A stretch of 64,000 bases of DNA, taken from Pisaster brevispinus. Lineage: Eukaryota; Echinodermata; Asteroidea; Forcipulatida; Asteriidae. Of the stretch, positions 11,491-22,849 are shown piece by piece (within the stretch, counting starts at the first letter, position 1; every line of letters starts with the position of its first letter). Below the pieces are notes generated by a model. It was not told the origin of the DNA. It was given only the letters and a program-made list of their open reading frames with translations, and did no database searches. A program made the position numbers and the translations under genes. The stretch is from the NCBI GenBank assembly GCA_023634235.1, contig JAMKCF010000028.1:2536001-2600000 (forward strand), read 5' to 3'.

Positions 11491-12393
11491 AGCATGGCCG
11501 ACAGTAGCTGCAGGTGACATTGGTGCAAGGGGTCAGTAGAGAATGTTTACAGGGTTCGTCCTTTGTCTCTCATCACATCACACTGCCAAGAGTTGTTGTC
11601 TGGCCTGTAGGCGCCCACTTCTGTGAATTAGCTCTGTTGATAGTTTTTTATTTCAATTCTGCGCAGCCCAGCGTCCTTTTAGTTCAGCAACTGAAAGATC
11701 ACTCCGCTGTGTCAAGTTGTTGACCCAACTGTTTTGAGGGCAACCTGGTCTTCTCCTTGTATGCACTGGAAACCTGCAATCGCTGTAGCTGAAAGACCAG
11801 CACTGCCCATGGCATGACCACACCAGTTTACTGTGCGCTCTGGCCTCTGGTCTAATTGTAAATCATAAGCTTTTTAGAGATATGGTGGACACATTACTAG
11901 GGCACCATTTGGTTTGGATGGATCTGTCTGCTTACACCCAAACAAAACAGTACACTCGTAAAATGACTGCCATATCTCAAAAGGGCTAATGGCACTCCTC
12001 TCGATAGATTTTTGTGCTTGCAGCCAAAAGAAATAAGCATTTTACAGTGCACTGTAAGGGCACAAATTTGTGTTAAAGTGACACCATGAAATCTGTTCCT
12101 GAGCATCTTTAAAAGCTGTCGACTCTCCATGACTCTGCAGGAAGTTCCCTGAAAATAAACCAATCTTTCTATGTTGTGATGAACATTTTTGAAATTCTCC
12201 CTGATCATTAAAAAACATTAAAAAACTTCCAAATATCTCTTTGATTCTTGTACAAAATCTCCCTGATTGCAACATGCAAATATTGGCAGCTTCGCGTCTG
12301 CAATAAGCTTAAAAGTTGACATTGATGCTCAGCCAGATTGTTGGTTGGAAGCTAGAAAGATTTATATTTTCAAGAGGTCTTTTTCCCCTTCAG

Positions 12394-12494
12394 GATGTCA
12401 AGATGACAGAGCAGATGTCCAGACAGCTCTCATATCGGAGGCTCAGTTCATCAAACCCATCAAGAAGTTCATGGCTGGCTTAATCAGGAAGCAG
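12394..12494 (+). CDS. Candidate exon, unassigned
   Basis: The stretch lies between a polypyrimidine CTTCAG and a GTAAAA donor. The plausible frame reads CQDDRADVQTALISEAQFIK then PIKKFMAGLIRKQ; the other two frames contain stops. It may follow the candidate exon ending at 10,626, but the phases do not join cleanly. No family is recognised. Confidence 0.3.
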
Positions 12495-12639
12495 GTAAAA
12501 ATATAATCTTTTGTTTTATCTTTCTGTGACAACAGAACAACAATGTTAATTTTGTTCAAGTTGATCTTTAATGGATTTGCTCCAATTTACCCCAAATGAA
12601 CTAGTGTGTCTATACTCATTCCAAATATCACTTCAGTTG

Positions 12640-12720
12640 TCTTTCCAAGGGGTCCTGAAAGTACTTGTTGCCAGAACTAAGGGCCTTTGCTTTTGCATCC
12701 CCAAATCTTGTGAGAATTGA
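12640..12720 (+). repeat. 80-bp dispersed repeat next to the satellite
   Basis: 'cttgttgccagaactaaggg' through 'ttttgcatccccaaat' occurs here and, inverted, at 27,290-27,372, about 14.6 kb away, with about 90% identity by eye. Its nature is unknown. It lies just outside the left edge of the satellite array. Confidence 0.7.
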
Positions 12721-12824
12721 AAGGGCCCTGTGTTCCAACTTGCGTATTGATTTAATGTGTATGACTTTGGATGGCATGGGTGGCGTGTGCATGAAGCACT
12801 CACCTCTCACCACTGTGACCCTGG

Positions 12825-15800
12825 TCCGAAGAACAACAAAATATCGACATTACCGGCATGGTCAAAATTCCAAGATTTGGGCCAAATTTTTTTTGCAATT
12901 TTATGGTTTCAAATGATACAGAACGGACTCCTGAAGACAGTTTACTGGTGCAGACTGGAAAAATACTTCATGGAATGAGAAGTACCGGGAATTGTGTGAG
13001 TTAAGTTTTCGGTCCGAAAAACAAAAATATTGACAATACCGGCGATGGTCAAAATTTCAAGATTGTAAAAATAACTCATAGTTTGAGATGTATCAGAAAT
13101 TTTGTGAGTTTAGTTATGGGTCCGATAAACCAAAAAATCGACCATGCCGGCATGGTTCAAATTTCTAGATTTGGGTCGAAATTTTTTTGGCAATTTTATA
13201 GTTTCAAATGATACAGACGGACTCCTGAAGACAGTTTACTGGTGCAGACTGGAAAAATACTTCATGGAATGAGATGTACCGGGAATTGTGTGAGTTAAGT
13301 TTTTATTGACAATACCGGCGATGGTCAAAATTTCAAGATTGTAAAAATAATTCATAGTTTGAGATGTATCAGGAATTTTGTGAGTTTAGTTATGGGTCCC
13401 AAAACCCTAAAAATCATCAAGATTTTTGGTCAAAAATCTTTTGGCAATTTTATGGTTTCAAATGATAGAGCACGGACTCCAGAAGACAGTTTACTGGTAC
13501 AGACTGGAAAAATGATGCATAGTTTGTCAGATAATGAAAAAATTTTGAATTTAGTTGTGGGTCCGAAAAACCAAAAAATCGACCATGCCGGCCTGGTCAA
13601 AATTTCAAGATTTTGGGTCAACAATTTGTAATTTTATCGTTTCAAATGATACAGAATAGACTCCTGAAGACAGTTTTCTGGTGCAGACTGGAAAAATACT
13701 TCATGGAATGAGATGTATCGGGAATTGTGTGAGTTAAGTTTTGGGTCCGAAGAACAAAAATATTGACAATACCGGCGATGGTCAAAATTTCAAGATTGTA
13801 AAAATAATTCATAGTTTGAGATGTATCAGGAAGTTTGTGAGTTTAGTTATGGGTCCGAAAAACCAAAAAATCGACCATGCCGGCATGGTTCAAATTTCTA
13901 GGTTTGGGTTGAAATTTCTTTGGCAATTTTATAGTTTCAAATGATACAGAACGGACTCCTGAAGACAGGTTACTGGTGCAGACTGGAAAAATTAATCATA
14001 GAATGGGATGTATCGGGAATTTTGTGAGTTAAGTTTTGGGTCCGAAGAACAAAAATATCGACAATACCAACATGGTCAAAATTTCAAGATTTGGGTTGAA
14101 GATTTTTTGGCAATTTTCTGGTTTTAAAGGATACAGAATAGACTCCTGAAGACATTTTACTGGTGCAGACTATTAAAATGATGCATAATTTTTCAGATAT
14201 TGAGAATTTTGTGAGTTATGGGTCCCAAAACCCTAAAATGCATCAAGATTTTTGGTCAAAAATCTTTTGGCAATTTTATGGTTTCAAATGATAGAGCACG
14301 GACTCCAGAAGACAGTTTACTGGTACAGACTGGAAAAATAATGCATAGTTTGTCAGATAATGAAACATTTTTGAATTTAGTTGTGGGTCCGAAAAACCAA
14401 AAAATCAACCATGCCGGCCTGGTCAAAATTTCAAGATTTTGGGTCAACAATTTGTAATTTTGTGGTTTCAAATGATACAGAATTGACTCCTGAAGACAGT
14501 TTACTGGTGCAGACTGGAAAAATAGTTCATGGAATGAGATGAACCAGGAATTTTGTGAGTTAAGTTTTGGGTCCGAAGAACAAAAATATTGACAATACCG
14601 GCGATGGTCAAAATTTCAAGATTGTAAAAATAATTCATAGTTTGAGATGTATCAGCAATTTTGTAAGTTTAGTTTTGCGTCCGAAAAACAAAAAAATCGA
14701 CCATGCCGGCATGGTCAAAATTTCAAGATTTTGGTTCAAAAAACTTTGGGCAATTTTATGGTTTCAAATGATACAGAACGGACTCCTGAAGACAGGTTAC
14801 TGGTGCAGACTGGAAAAATAAATCATAGAATGGGATGTATCGAGAATTTTGTGAGTTTAGTTATGGGTCCGAAAAATCGACCATGCCTGCATGGTCAAAA
14901 TTTCAAGATTTGGGTCAATTTTTATGATTTTAAATGATATAGAACAGACTTCTGAAGACAGTTTACTGGTTCAGACTGGAAAAATAATTTATAGTATGAG
15001 ATGTATCAGGAATTTTGAAAGTTTATAGTTATGGGTCCGAAAAACCAAAAAAAGTGACCATACCGGCATGGTCAAAGTTTCAAGATTTTGGGTCAAAAAT
15101 CTTTTGGCAGTTTTATGGTTTCAAATGATAGAGCACGGACTCCTGAAGACCGTTTACTGGTGCAATCTCGAATAATGATGCATAGTTTGTCAGATAATGA
15201 GAATGTTGTGAGTTTAGTTATGGGTCCGAAAAACCAAAAAATAGACCATGCTGGCATGGTCAAAATTTCAAGTTTTTGGGTCAAATTTTGTTTGGCAATT
15301 TTATGGTTTAAAATGATAGAGCACAGACTCCAGAAGACAGTTTACTGGTGCAGACTATAAAATAGATGCATAGTTTGTCAGATATTGAGAAATTTGTGAG
15401 TTAGTTATGGGTCCGAAAAACCAAAAAATCGACCATGCCAGCATGGTCGAAATTTGGGTTGACAATTTTTTGGCAATTTTGTGGTTTTAAATGATATAGA
15501 ACGGACTCCTGAAGACAGTTTACCTGTGCAGACTGGAAAAATAACTCAAAGTATGAGATGTATCAGGAATTTTGTGAGTTTAGTTATGGGTCCGAAAAAC
15601 CAAAAAATCGACCATGCCAGCAGGGTCACAATTTCAAGATTTTGGGTCAAAAATCTTTTGGCAATTTTATGGTTTCAAATGATAGAGCACAGACTCCTGA
15701 AGACAGTTTACTGGTGCAGACTGTAAAAATGATGCATAGTTTATTAGATGATGAGAAATTTGTGAGTTTAGTTATGGGTCTGAAAAACCAAAAAATCGAC

Positions 15801-17110
15801 CATGCAGGCATGGTCAAAATTTCAAGATTTTGGGTCAAAAATCTTTTGGCAGATTTATGGTTTCAAATGATAGAGCACTGACTCCTGAAGACCGTTTACT
15901 GGTGCAATCTCGAAAAATGATGCATAGTTTGTCAGATAAGAAGAATTTTGTGAGTTTAGTTTCGGGTCCGAAAAACCAAAAAATCGACCATGCCGGCAAT
16001 GGCATGGTCAAATTTTCATGATTTGAGGTCAAAATTCTTTGCGAATTTTATGGTTTCAAATGATAGAGGACGGACTCCAGAAGACAGTTTACTGGTGCAG
16101 ACTATAAAAATGATGCATAGTTTGTCAGATATTGAGAATTTTGTGAGTTTAGTTATGGGTCCGAAAAACCAAAAAACGGACCATGCCGGCATGGTCAAAA
16201 TTTCAAGATTTGGGTTGACAATTTTTTGGCAATTTTATTGTTTCAAATGATTGATCACGGACTCCTGAAGACAGTTTACTGGTGCAGACTGGAAAAATAA
16301 CTCAAAGTGTGAGATGTATCAGGAATTTTGTGAGTTTAGTTATGGGTCCGAAAAACCAAAAAATCGACCATGCCGGCATGGTCACAATTTCAAGATTTTG
16401 GGTCAAAAATCTTTTGGCAATTTTATGGTTTCAAGTGATAGAGCACGGACTCCTGAAGACCGTTTACTGGTGCAATCTGGAAAAATGATGCATAGTTTGT
16501 CAGATAATGAGAATTTTGTGAGTTTAGTTATGGGTCCGAAAAACCAAAAAAAATCGACCATGCCGGCATGGTCAAAGTTTCAAGATTTTGGGTCAAATTT
16601 TGTTTGGCAATTTTATGGCTTTAAATGATAAAGAACGGACTCCTGAAGACAAGTTACTGGTGCAGACTATTAAAATGATGCATAATTTTTCAGATATTGA
16701 GAATTTTGTGAGTTTAGTTATGGATCCCAAAACCCCAAAAATCATCAAGATTTTTTGCAATTTTATGGTTTCAAATGATAGAGCACAGACTTCTGAAGTC
16801 AGTTTACTGGTGCAGACTGGAAAAAATGCTTAGTTTGAGATATTTCAGGAATTTTGTTAGTATAGTTTTGGGTCCGATGAACCCAAAAATCAACCATACC
16901 GGCATGGTCAAAATTTCAAAATTTCGGTTTGAAATGTTTTTGGCCATTTTTTGATTCCAAATGATACAGAACAGATCCTGAAGACAGTTATCTGGTGCAT
17001 ACTGGAAAAACAATGCATATTTTGAGATATATCAGAATTTTGTAAGTTTAGTTTTGGGTACGAAGAACCAACAAAATAAACCATGCCAGCATGGTCAAAA
17101 TTTCAAGATT
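12825..17110 (+). repeat. Satellite array, about 188-bp units with an 18-bp palindrome
   Basis: About 23 head-to-tail units share 'atgggtccgaaaaaccaaaa', a GACCATGCCGGCATGGTC palindrome, 'caaaatttcaagattt(t)ggg', 'ggcaattttatggtttcaaa' and 'gactcctgaagacagtttac'. Measured spacings of the GGGTCCGAAAA box in the regular part (15,030-16,560) are 178-193 bases. The palindrome is exact at 14,699, 16,179, 16,366 and 16,556 and near-exact in most other units. The left third is more irregular, with mixed unit variants. The many short ORFs here are frames of the same unit. Two inverted units occur at 9.26-9.69 kb. Confidence 0.95.
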
Positions 17111-17139
17111 TGGTTCCCAAATTTTTGAAATTTTTGTGT

Positions 17140-19500
17140 TCATAAGTCTTGGTCTTATTTTTTGAAACTTCTTTACCACAGAATTCTGTGCATCTGGTGC
17201 TCAATGAAATGTATGGTTTTAATGGGTTGTAAAAGCAGATTACCCATTTTGCAGTCCCATGAATTTTTGACAATAACCCCTGAAAAATGGAATTTATGAG
17301 CATGGAATGCTCCGGTGGATATTAACTTGAGAGCGCTCCGACATTTTTCCGGGTCAAATAAACCTTCCACCATATGCCAGATGGGAAAAATTTGGCCAAC
17401 ATACATGTCATACAACTTGAATTGGTTAATAGACCCTGCAAGTCTGGCGTATATTCAAACATTTTTGGGACTGCTTTGGCCCATCGTACATTGCCTTAAT
17501 GCGTAAAAGAAACAAACTTTTGCACATTAAACAGGTCCCAAAGTTTGTATATGCGTGAGACTTGCACAGTCCATAGTAAATATAGTTTTGATCTTGATGT
17601 GCCATAATAATCAACACTAACTTCAGGCACAAATTTCAGCATGTAAACATAATATTGTCACTAATTTTAGGTTTTCAGTTACAGTTTTGTGGAATATGAC
17701 TTCATTTCAGAGTTATATAAAACAATACAAAAATGGTTCTTACATATTTAGTAAGCTTTCAGACTAAACAATGATGTTTTTAATCCTTAACAATCCTGTA
17801 TTAAATACTGTTAAAATGAATGATTGAATAACTAGTTCAGTCATTTTCATCTTGTATTTTTGAATGACAAGGATGTTTGTTTTTGTCACAATGCATATTA
17901 CATTTTGCTTTTATTTTCACTTACCCGTGGACAAAATGAGTTAGTCCAAAGTACATCTTACCTTTTGAACTAAATAGAGCAACCTTATTTGTATATTTTC
18001 CCAACTAGTTCTGACTCCCAAGTGGAATGTGATCAGGCCATGGACTTCCAATGTACCTCTTTGTTTGCATGTGACTTTTGGTAAAACACATTCTTTTGTT
18101 GTACATTGTATATCTGCACTTACTTTGGTTCTATAGTGTAGTTCTTTGGATAGGTACTGTATAAAGTTTATAGGGGTTAACCTAGAATTACTAAGAGGAT
18201 GGAAGTAACAATAAAGTAGCAGTTCTATCTGGGCTGCAGAACCTAGTTTGTAATTGTCTCCTTATTGTAGCATAATTAGTGTAGAAGGAAACAGTCCAAT
18301 AATGAGTTAGATTATATAAGAGGGGTGCGGTTCAGTACAAAGAATGAGTGAAAACCAGCGAGGGAGTTACAGTATGTAGATGAAATGTGAGTTTCAGTGT
18401 GAACCAAAATCTAAGAGTGAGAGGTTGTGAGAGGGACTGCTAGCCACTGACCATCCGACAGTAGATTTGTGTGTCAGTTGACACAGATTACAGATGTCAA
18501 AGCCTTTGCCCAGTAGATACTGCAACTGGGGCAAATCAAAATCTGCATGCGGCATACTGGCCGTATAGTACACATGTATGGAGGCAGCACGACCCAACCA
18601 GCACAACTTTATAGTGACGGACGTCGCATTGGAAATCCGTAAGTTCTGACCCTATACTCTTAATTTTTGTAAGGGAACCTGCATTGATTAATTTGTGAAC
18701 TAAATTTGCGTAAGCTCAAAGAGATGCGGAATTGCAGAATTGCTGAATTGCTGAATTGCTGAATTGCTACAGATAAAATTGTATGTTGAATCAATACCAA
18801 AGAAATGTGGAAGTGCATTGAAAGATGTATTATTCAAAGTAATTATCTTTTGCTGTGCAACCAAATCATGTATTTCCAATGTTTCGATAGTTTGGGTTGG
18901 TTACTTTAACTTATAGATGGCCGTTGATAACGGGAGAGTTTGACGGAAGAGAGGACAGATACCTACCGAGAGACGGGCTAAAGACTGTTAAATGGACTGG
19001 AGAGCCGTCATTGCCAGACTGAGTGTGCTAGGCAGAGAAAGAGCAGGCTCCAAGACAGAGAGCACAACTCGTAGTCTACTCCCCAAACCAATTACAGTTA
19101 TCGGCAGAGTATCATTTTTTTAAATGAACAATTAAGTTTATGTATGAATGTTGCGAGGTGCCAGCCAGTACAAACACGAACGTTAAAAACCGAGAGTAGT
19201 TTTATGTACTGTATGGGTTGCAGAGACAACCTTATTAAGTTGCGTGGAAAGCTCCAAGTAACCGCGGCTCAGTTCATGTAACTACTAGAGCCAAGCAACT
19301 GTGAGAAAGTAGAAATAAGAAACGAGGGTGAATTAACTTTTGCTGAAGTTTCTTTTGAGCTGTTATTTTAAGTCCTAGTTTATGTGTAAATATTTGTAAT
19401 CATTGAATAAATTTGTAAATTCATGTTTAAGAAGAAAAGGACAGGATTCTGGCATTGGAACTTATTTTCTATCTGTTTATTTTGACCCGGTACTGACAGT
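17140..19500. other. Intergenic, mostly featureless
   Basis: AT-rich sequence without a recognisable gene. An 8-bp microsatellite (TGAATTGC, about four copies) lies at 18,728-18,769. The stretch 18,100-19,330 is less AT-rich, with some repetitive, leader-like sequence, but I find no terminal repeats to define a transposon. Confidence 0.5.
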
Positions 19501-19555
19501 TTTATCATTTTGTGCAGGTTCACCACTTTGTTCTGAACGAAGGCATAGAACTATC

Positions 19556-20662
19556 ATGACTTCTCCTCAACCATACGGCCAGGCCATGCCAATGCAGCAG
19601 GGTGAGCTCAAACCATTGAGTTGCTGAAGAATTCCAAACCTAGGCCTGTGATTTCTCAGGCTTTTTCCTGGTTTCAGGATTTTCCATTGACCTCCCTTGG
19701 GCTTCAGAGTTTCTTGAAAGAGGCAAACTTGCAAACATTTTGTTTAATCACAGGATGTGGCAAATATTGTACACATGGTCATTTTATATGATGGCCACAC
19801 ACAGGCTCAAACCTTTGACCTCCATGAGTGTGTGCTCATCTTGTGTTGATGAACATGACCATATGTACACAGTGTAAGCTACATCCTGTGATTAGTGTCG
19901 CAGCAAAAAGTCACAAAGTCAAACCAGAACTGATAAGAATAAAGTCATTAGTGTAGTTAGCTCCGCCTTGAACAAAAGGATCAAGGCGCAATAACGAATA
20001 GTCATTCACATTGTACTGTATGTACAAGCTCATATACCCACAAACAGTTTATGTATACAGTACGTAAGCACATGTCTGTAACAGTGTATCCGAGCAGCAA
20101 GCATGGGGTGTGCTGTGTGCGGGGCAAAATGCGACTTTAATCATTCCATGCAGCTGACATGCCTTGATCAAGGCTACAGTTCATCAAGCCTTCCTTAAGC
20201 ATTCCTGAAACCATCTCAACTCCTTAGGCATATTCAGCACTGGCAACCAAATTGGTGTTCAGCCTGCAAGTCAAGCAATAAACCACAAATGAAACTGACT
20301 GGTTAAGTTTTCAATAGTTTTTGGGTTGAACAAAGAAAACTTGACTAGAGCCGGACTTGAACCTGAGACCTCCGCATTAACAGTCTTGCACTAAAAAGCA
20401 AGAGGAATCCGCCCCTTTATTGAATACTCAAATGACAGACAAGTCGTAACATCTTTTTCCCTCTTCAGCCTACATTCAGCAGCCTGGACATCCCCAACAG
20501 ATGCAGGGCTATGCCATTTCACCGCCGCAGGCCTACCATGCTCCACCCTCCAACATGGCGCCCCAGCTTGCCTTATGTGGGAACCAATACCCCGCAGTTC
20601 CGCCTCCGTACTACCAGTTAGAGGAAAAGCCGGGAACCACCTTGCCTGAACCTCAGGCATAA
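19556..20662 (+). CDS. Small proline/glutamine-rich two-exon ORF
   Basis: Exon 1 (19,556-19,601) starts ATG and reads MTSPQPYGQAMPMQQ to a GTGAGC donor in phase 1. Exon 2 (20,469-20,662) follows a TTCAG acceptor, stays in phase and reads AYIQQPGHPQQMQGYAISPP, then a tail with PAVPPPYYQLEEKP, ending in TAA. The product of about 80 residues is Pro/Gln/Tyr-rich and has a PPPYY motif, the type bound by WW domains in many adaptor and membrane-protein tails. It may be the C-terminal end of a larger protein whose earlier exons I cannot see. No family assigned. Confidence 0.45.
20318..20395 (-). mobile_element. tRNA-derived SINE head, inverted
   Basis: The reverse complement contains 'ggttcaagtccggctctagt' followed by the family tail 'ctttgttcaacccaaa'. 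It lies in the intron of the proline-rich ORF. The 5' part of the tRNA head is missing. Confidence 0.7.
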
Positions 20663-21081
20663 AGATGGACTGTCAAGAGATAGCCATGGGGGGGCAGCAG
20701 ACTGACAACAGGTAGCACGAGTAACCTTGCAACTCAAAAATTCATATCAAGCAAAACGAGTGACGTATTCACAATTTTTAAAACTAATTAACAAGATTAT
20801 GCAGGGGTGTGGGGCAGACATGAAGAAAAAATGTTAAGAACATACCTCCCAAGAAGTAGTTCAGCTTAGAAGAAAAGGTTTCCAATGTAAATGGTATGGA
20901 ATTTAAACATGTTTGAGTACTCAGTATGAACAAGTATTAAATCTAGTGGCTTGTTATTTTGACCAAATCAGAATCCTTTCACCCAACACTTACAAAAAGT
21001 ATACAGAAAAACACGTATGGTTTTTAATCGTTTTTTAAAAAGGTTTTTAACAGACTTTAAATAGAGTAAGATATTGACTAA

Positions 21082-21200
21082 TAGGGAGACCGCCAACATA
21101 GGGCTGGATAGCTCAGTTGGTAGAGCGCCGGTACGTTAATCCGGAGGTCGTTGGTTCAAGTCCCGCTCCAGTCAATTTTTCTTTGTTCAAACCCAAATTA
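21082..21200 (+). mobile_element. tRNA-derived SINE, best-preserved head
   Basis: 'gggagaccgccaacat' precedes a tRNA-like head beginning GGGCTGGATAGCTCAGTTGG, with B box GGTTCAAGTCC and tail 'caatttttctttgttcaaac'. The acceptor stem nearly pairs, and the seven-base anticodon loop would read ACGTTAA (GTT-like), without the usual T at position 33. The fixed non-tRNA flanks shared with other copies mark it as a SINE, not a tRNA gene. Confidence 0.75.
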
Positions 21201-21396
21201 TTTAAATAGAGTAATGAGTGTAATTTTGTGTGTGGACTTTTCAAAACAGAGGATCGGGGGTGGGGAAAATGTTTGTGTTTGCATTGTTTTTGACCTGAAA
21301 TGTAAGTTAAACCACGTCACACCATAACAAATTAAAGTGTTGTTGCTGTCCTGTTGGACAGGTTGTTAAAAACTAACCTTGCCTAGGTCAGCTTGT

Positions 21397-21690
21397 GTAA
21401 ACTAACTAGGGACGATCACACACACATATGGTTTAACACCACTAAACCATGTAACGTTGGATGGTTTCAGTTTACCATCGAGAGTAAACTAACTAGGGAT
21501 GATCACACATGGTTTAACACCACTAAACCATGTCGAGTGGGCCGGTTTCAGTTTACCAACGAGGTAAACTAACTAGGGACGACCACACATGGTTTAACAC
21601 CACTAAACCATGTCGAGTGGGCCGGTTTCAGTTTACCAACGAGAGTAAACTAACTAGGGATGACCACACTTGGTTTAACACCACTAAACC
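21397..21690 (+). repeat. 81-86 bp tandem repeat with internal hairpin
   Basis: Units start at 21,397, 21,483, 21,564 and 21,645 with GTAAACTAACTAGGGA and end with 'ggtttcagtttacca'. Each contains GGTTTAACACCACTAAACC, whose ends pair as a short hairpin. Three full units and a partial fourth are present; the second and third are nearly identical. Confidence 0.9.
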
Positions 21691-21729
21691 AATTCACCTG
21701 ATGTCATTATCACAATCATCTTGGTTGCT

Positions 21730-22030
21730 CCATTCTGGGTGTCAATGTCCTTGTGTTCTACAGTGTATAGTGTAGTGCCAATTCCAGGGCCAAATTTAAT
21801 AAAGCTGCTTGATTTTCTGCTAAGCAAAAAGAAGCAGGATACCAGTCATAAATGGTACATGTGGAATGCTATTTTGGCTGGTCACCTTATTCTTGAAAGC
21901 ATGATGTTATTGTTCTTAGCTACTTTTTGCACTTAAGCAGCTCTATGAAATTTGGCCCAGGCGACGGCGTTTACATGCTTACCTTAAATTTTTACTTCCA
22001 TTTTGACTCCCAAAATGTGAGCATGGCCAA
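21730..22030. mobile_element. Nested pair of palindromic MITEs
   Basis: The outer element has the same ends as 11,397-11,490 (here 'ccattctgggtgtc' and GACTCCCAAAATG). Inside it, 21,784-21,961 is a second palindromic element with ends AGGGCCAAATTT and AAATTTGGCCCAG and internal 'gctaagcaaaaag'. The copy at 11.4 kb lacks the inner element and so serves as an unoccupied comparison. Confidence 0.7.
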
Positions 22031-22105
22031 CAGTAACCATGAGTGACATTGGTGTAAGGGGTCAATTCATGGGTTTATATGATTTGACCATTCCATTAAC
22101 AACAG

Positions 22106-22218
22106 GACCCAATTTCGTAACTCTGCTTACCACAGAACTGTTTGCTTGTTAACAAATGGCCCATCTTTAAGCACTGTAAGCATGGATTTCTGTAGAAAGA
22201 GGCACCGTGAAATTGGGC
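22106..22218. repeat. Palindromic GCCCAATTTC-type MITE
   Basis: The ends 'acccaatttcgtaac' and 'gtgaaattgggc' are inverted repeats around 'ctgcttacc' and 'gtaagcatgg', in the style of the 29.9 kb and 58.1 kb copies. It lies about 145 bases after the nested pair. Confidence 0.65.
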
Positions 22219-22452
22219 ACTTGGCAAGTGGTAAATGCCCAGTTATGAAAGAAGTATTCAGTTACAATTGAAGGGTGATTACCTCCATGCCCTGGTTTTT
22301 GCCTCGGTGGATCTTGAAATGTTCTTGAACAAATTGTTCATTTCTCTCATAGAGGTGCCCTTTTTGACAGAGGAAGAACTGTGTTGCCCTCAAGAACAAA
22401 GTAGCAGGCTTGTGTGTGTGTGTGGGTAGGTATTCACAATCAAACCAGGAAC

Positions 22453-22843
22453 CAGGGCTTGAGTTTGAGAAGAAAATCCTAAACACTGCGGGGCTTGTAC
22501 CTCAAAACTTTTACTGGACTAGAAATTTGTTTACAAGACCAGAACAAAAACGAGAAAAAAGTTATTTTCACAGTTTAAACTGTTTTATTTGTACAGACAC
22601 TGAGAGAAAATTTATCTCATTTGTCTTTTTATCTAGGTAAGTAATTTTCAATACTCAACAGCAGTGAAACATATTTATCAGCCTCAAAGTCAACATTTGA
22701 ACATTACTTTTAAAAAAAGAAGACAATCCACTGTGTAGTATCAATAATTATTCAATTGAAAAACACAAGTCTTTAATTTACTGTCCCACAAAGCTAAAAT
22801 CACTGGCCTGGGGCCTGCGTTCTAGTGTTAATTTTGAGCCCTG
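22453..22843. mobile_element. CAGGGCTTGA MITE with 5-bp target duplication
   Basis: Starts CAGGGCTTGAGTTTG and ends AATTTTGAGCCCTG. The flanking pentamers GGAAC and GGGAC differ by one base, in line with the exact 5-bp duplication of the 60.9 kb copy. Length is 391 bases. Interior shows 'ttactggactagaa', 'acaagaccagaac' and 'ggcctggggcctgcg'. Non-coding; probably moved by a transposase encoded elsewhere. Confidence 0.8.
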
Positions 22844-22849
22844 GGGACC

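Noticed and set aside
12825..17110. Many overlapping 60-107 residue frames such as those with MGPKNQKIDHAG
   Set aside because: They are the same satellite unit read again and again, on both strands, without conserved frame between units.
12825..17110. CRISPR-like array
   Set aside because: Units are about 188 bp, wholly repetitive with no unique spacers, and the window is eukaryotic.
18394..18606. Minus-strand 70-residue frame as a gene
   Set aside because: No splice context, domain or similarity to anything else in the window.
18000..19400. A solo LTR
   Set aside because: The sequence is leader-like in places, but I find no TG...CA ends with a target duplication and no second LTR.
21109..21176. 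A functional tRNA gene
   Set aside because: Position 33 is not T, the anticodon stem has a mismatch, and identical non-tRNA flanks occur at other copies, so it is a SINE head.
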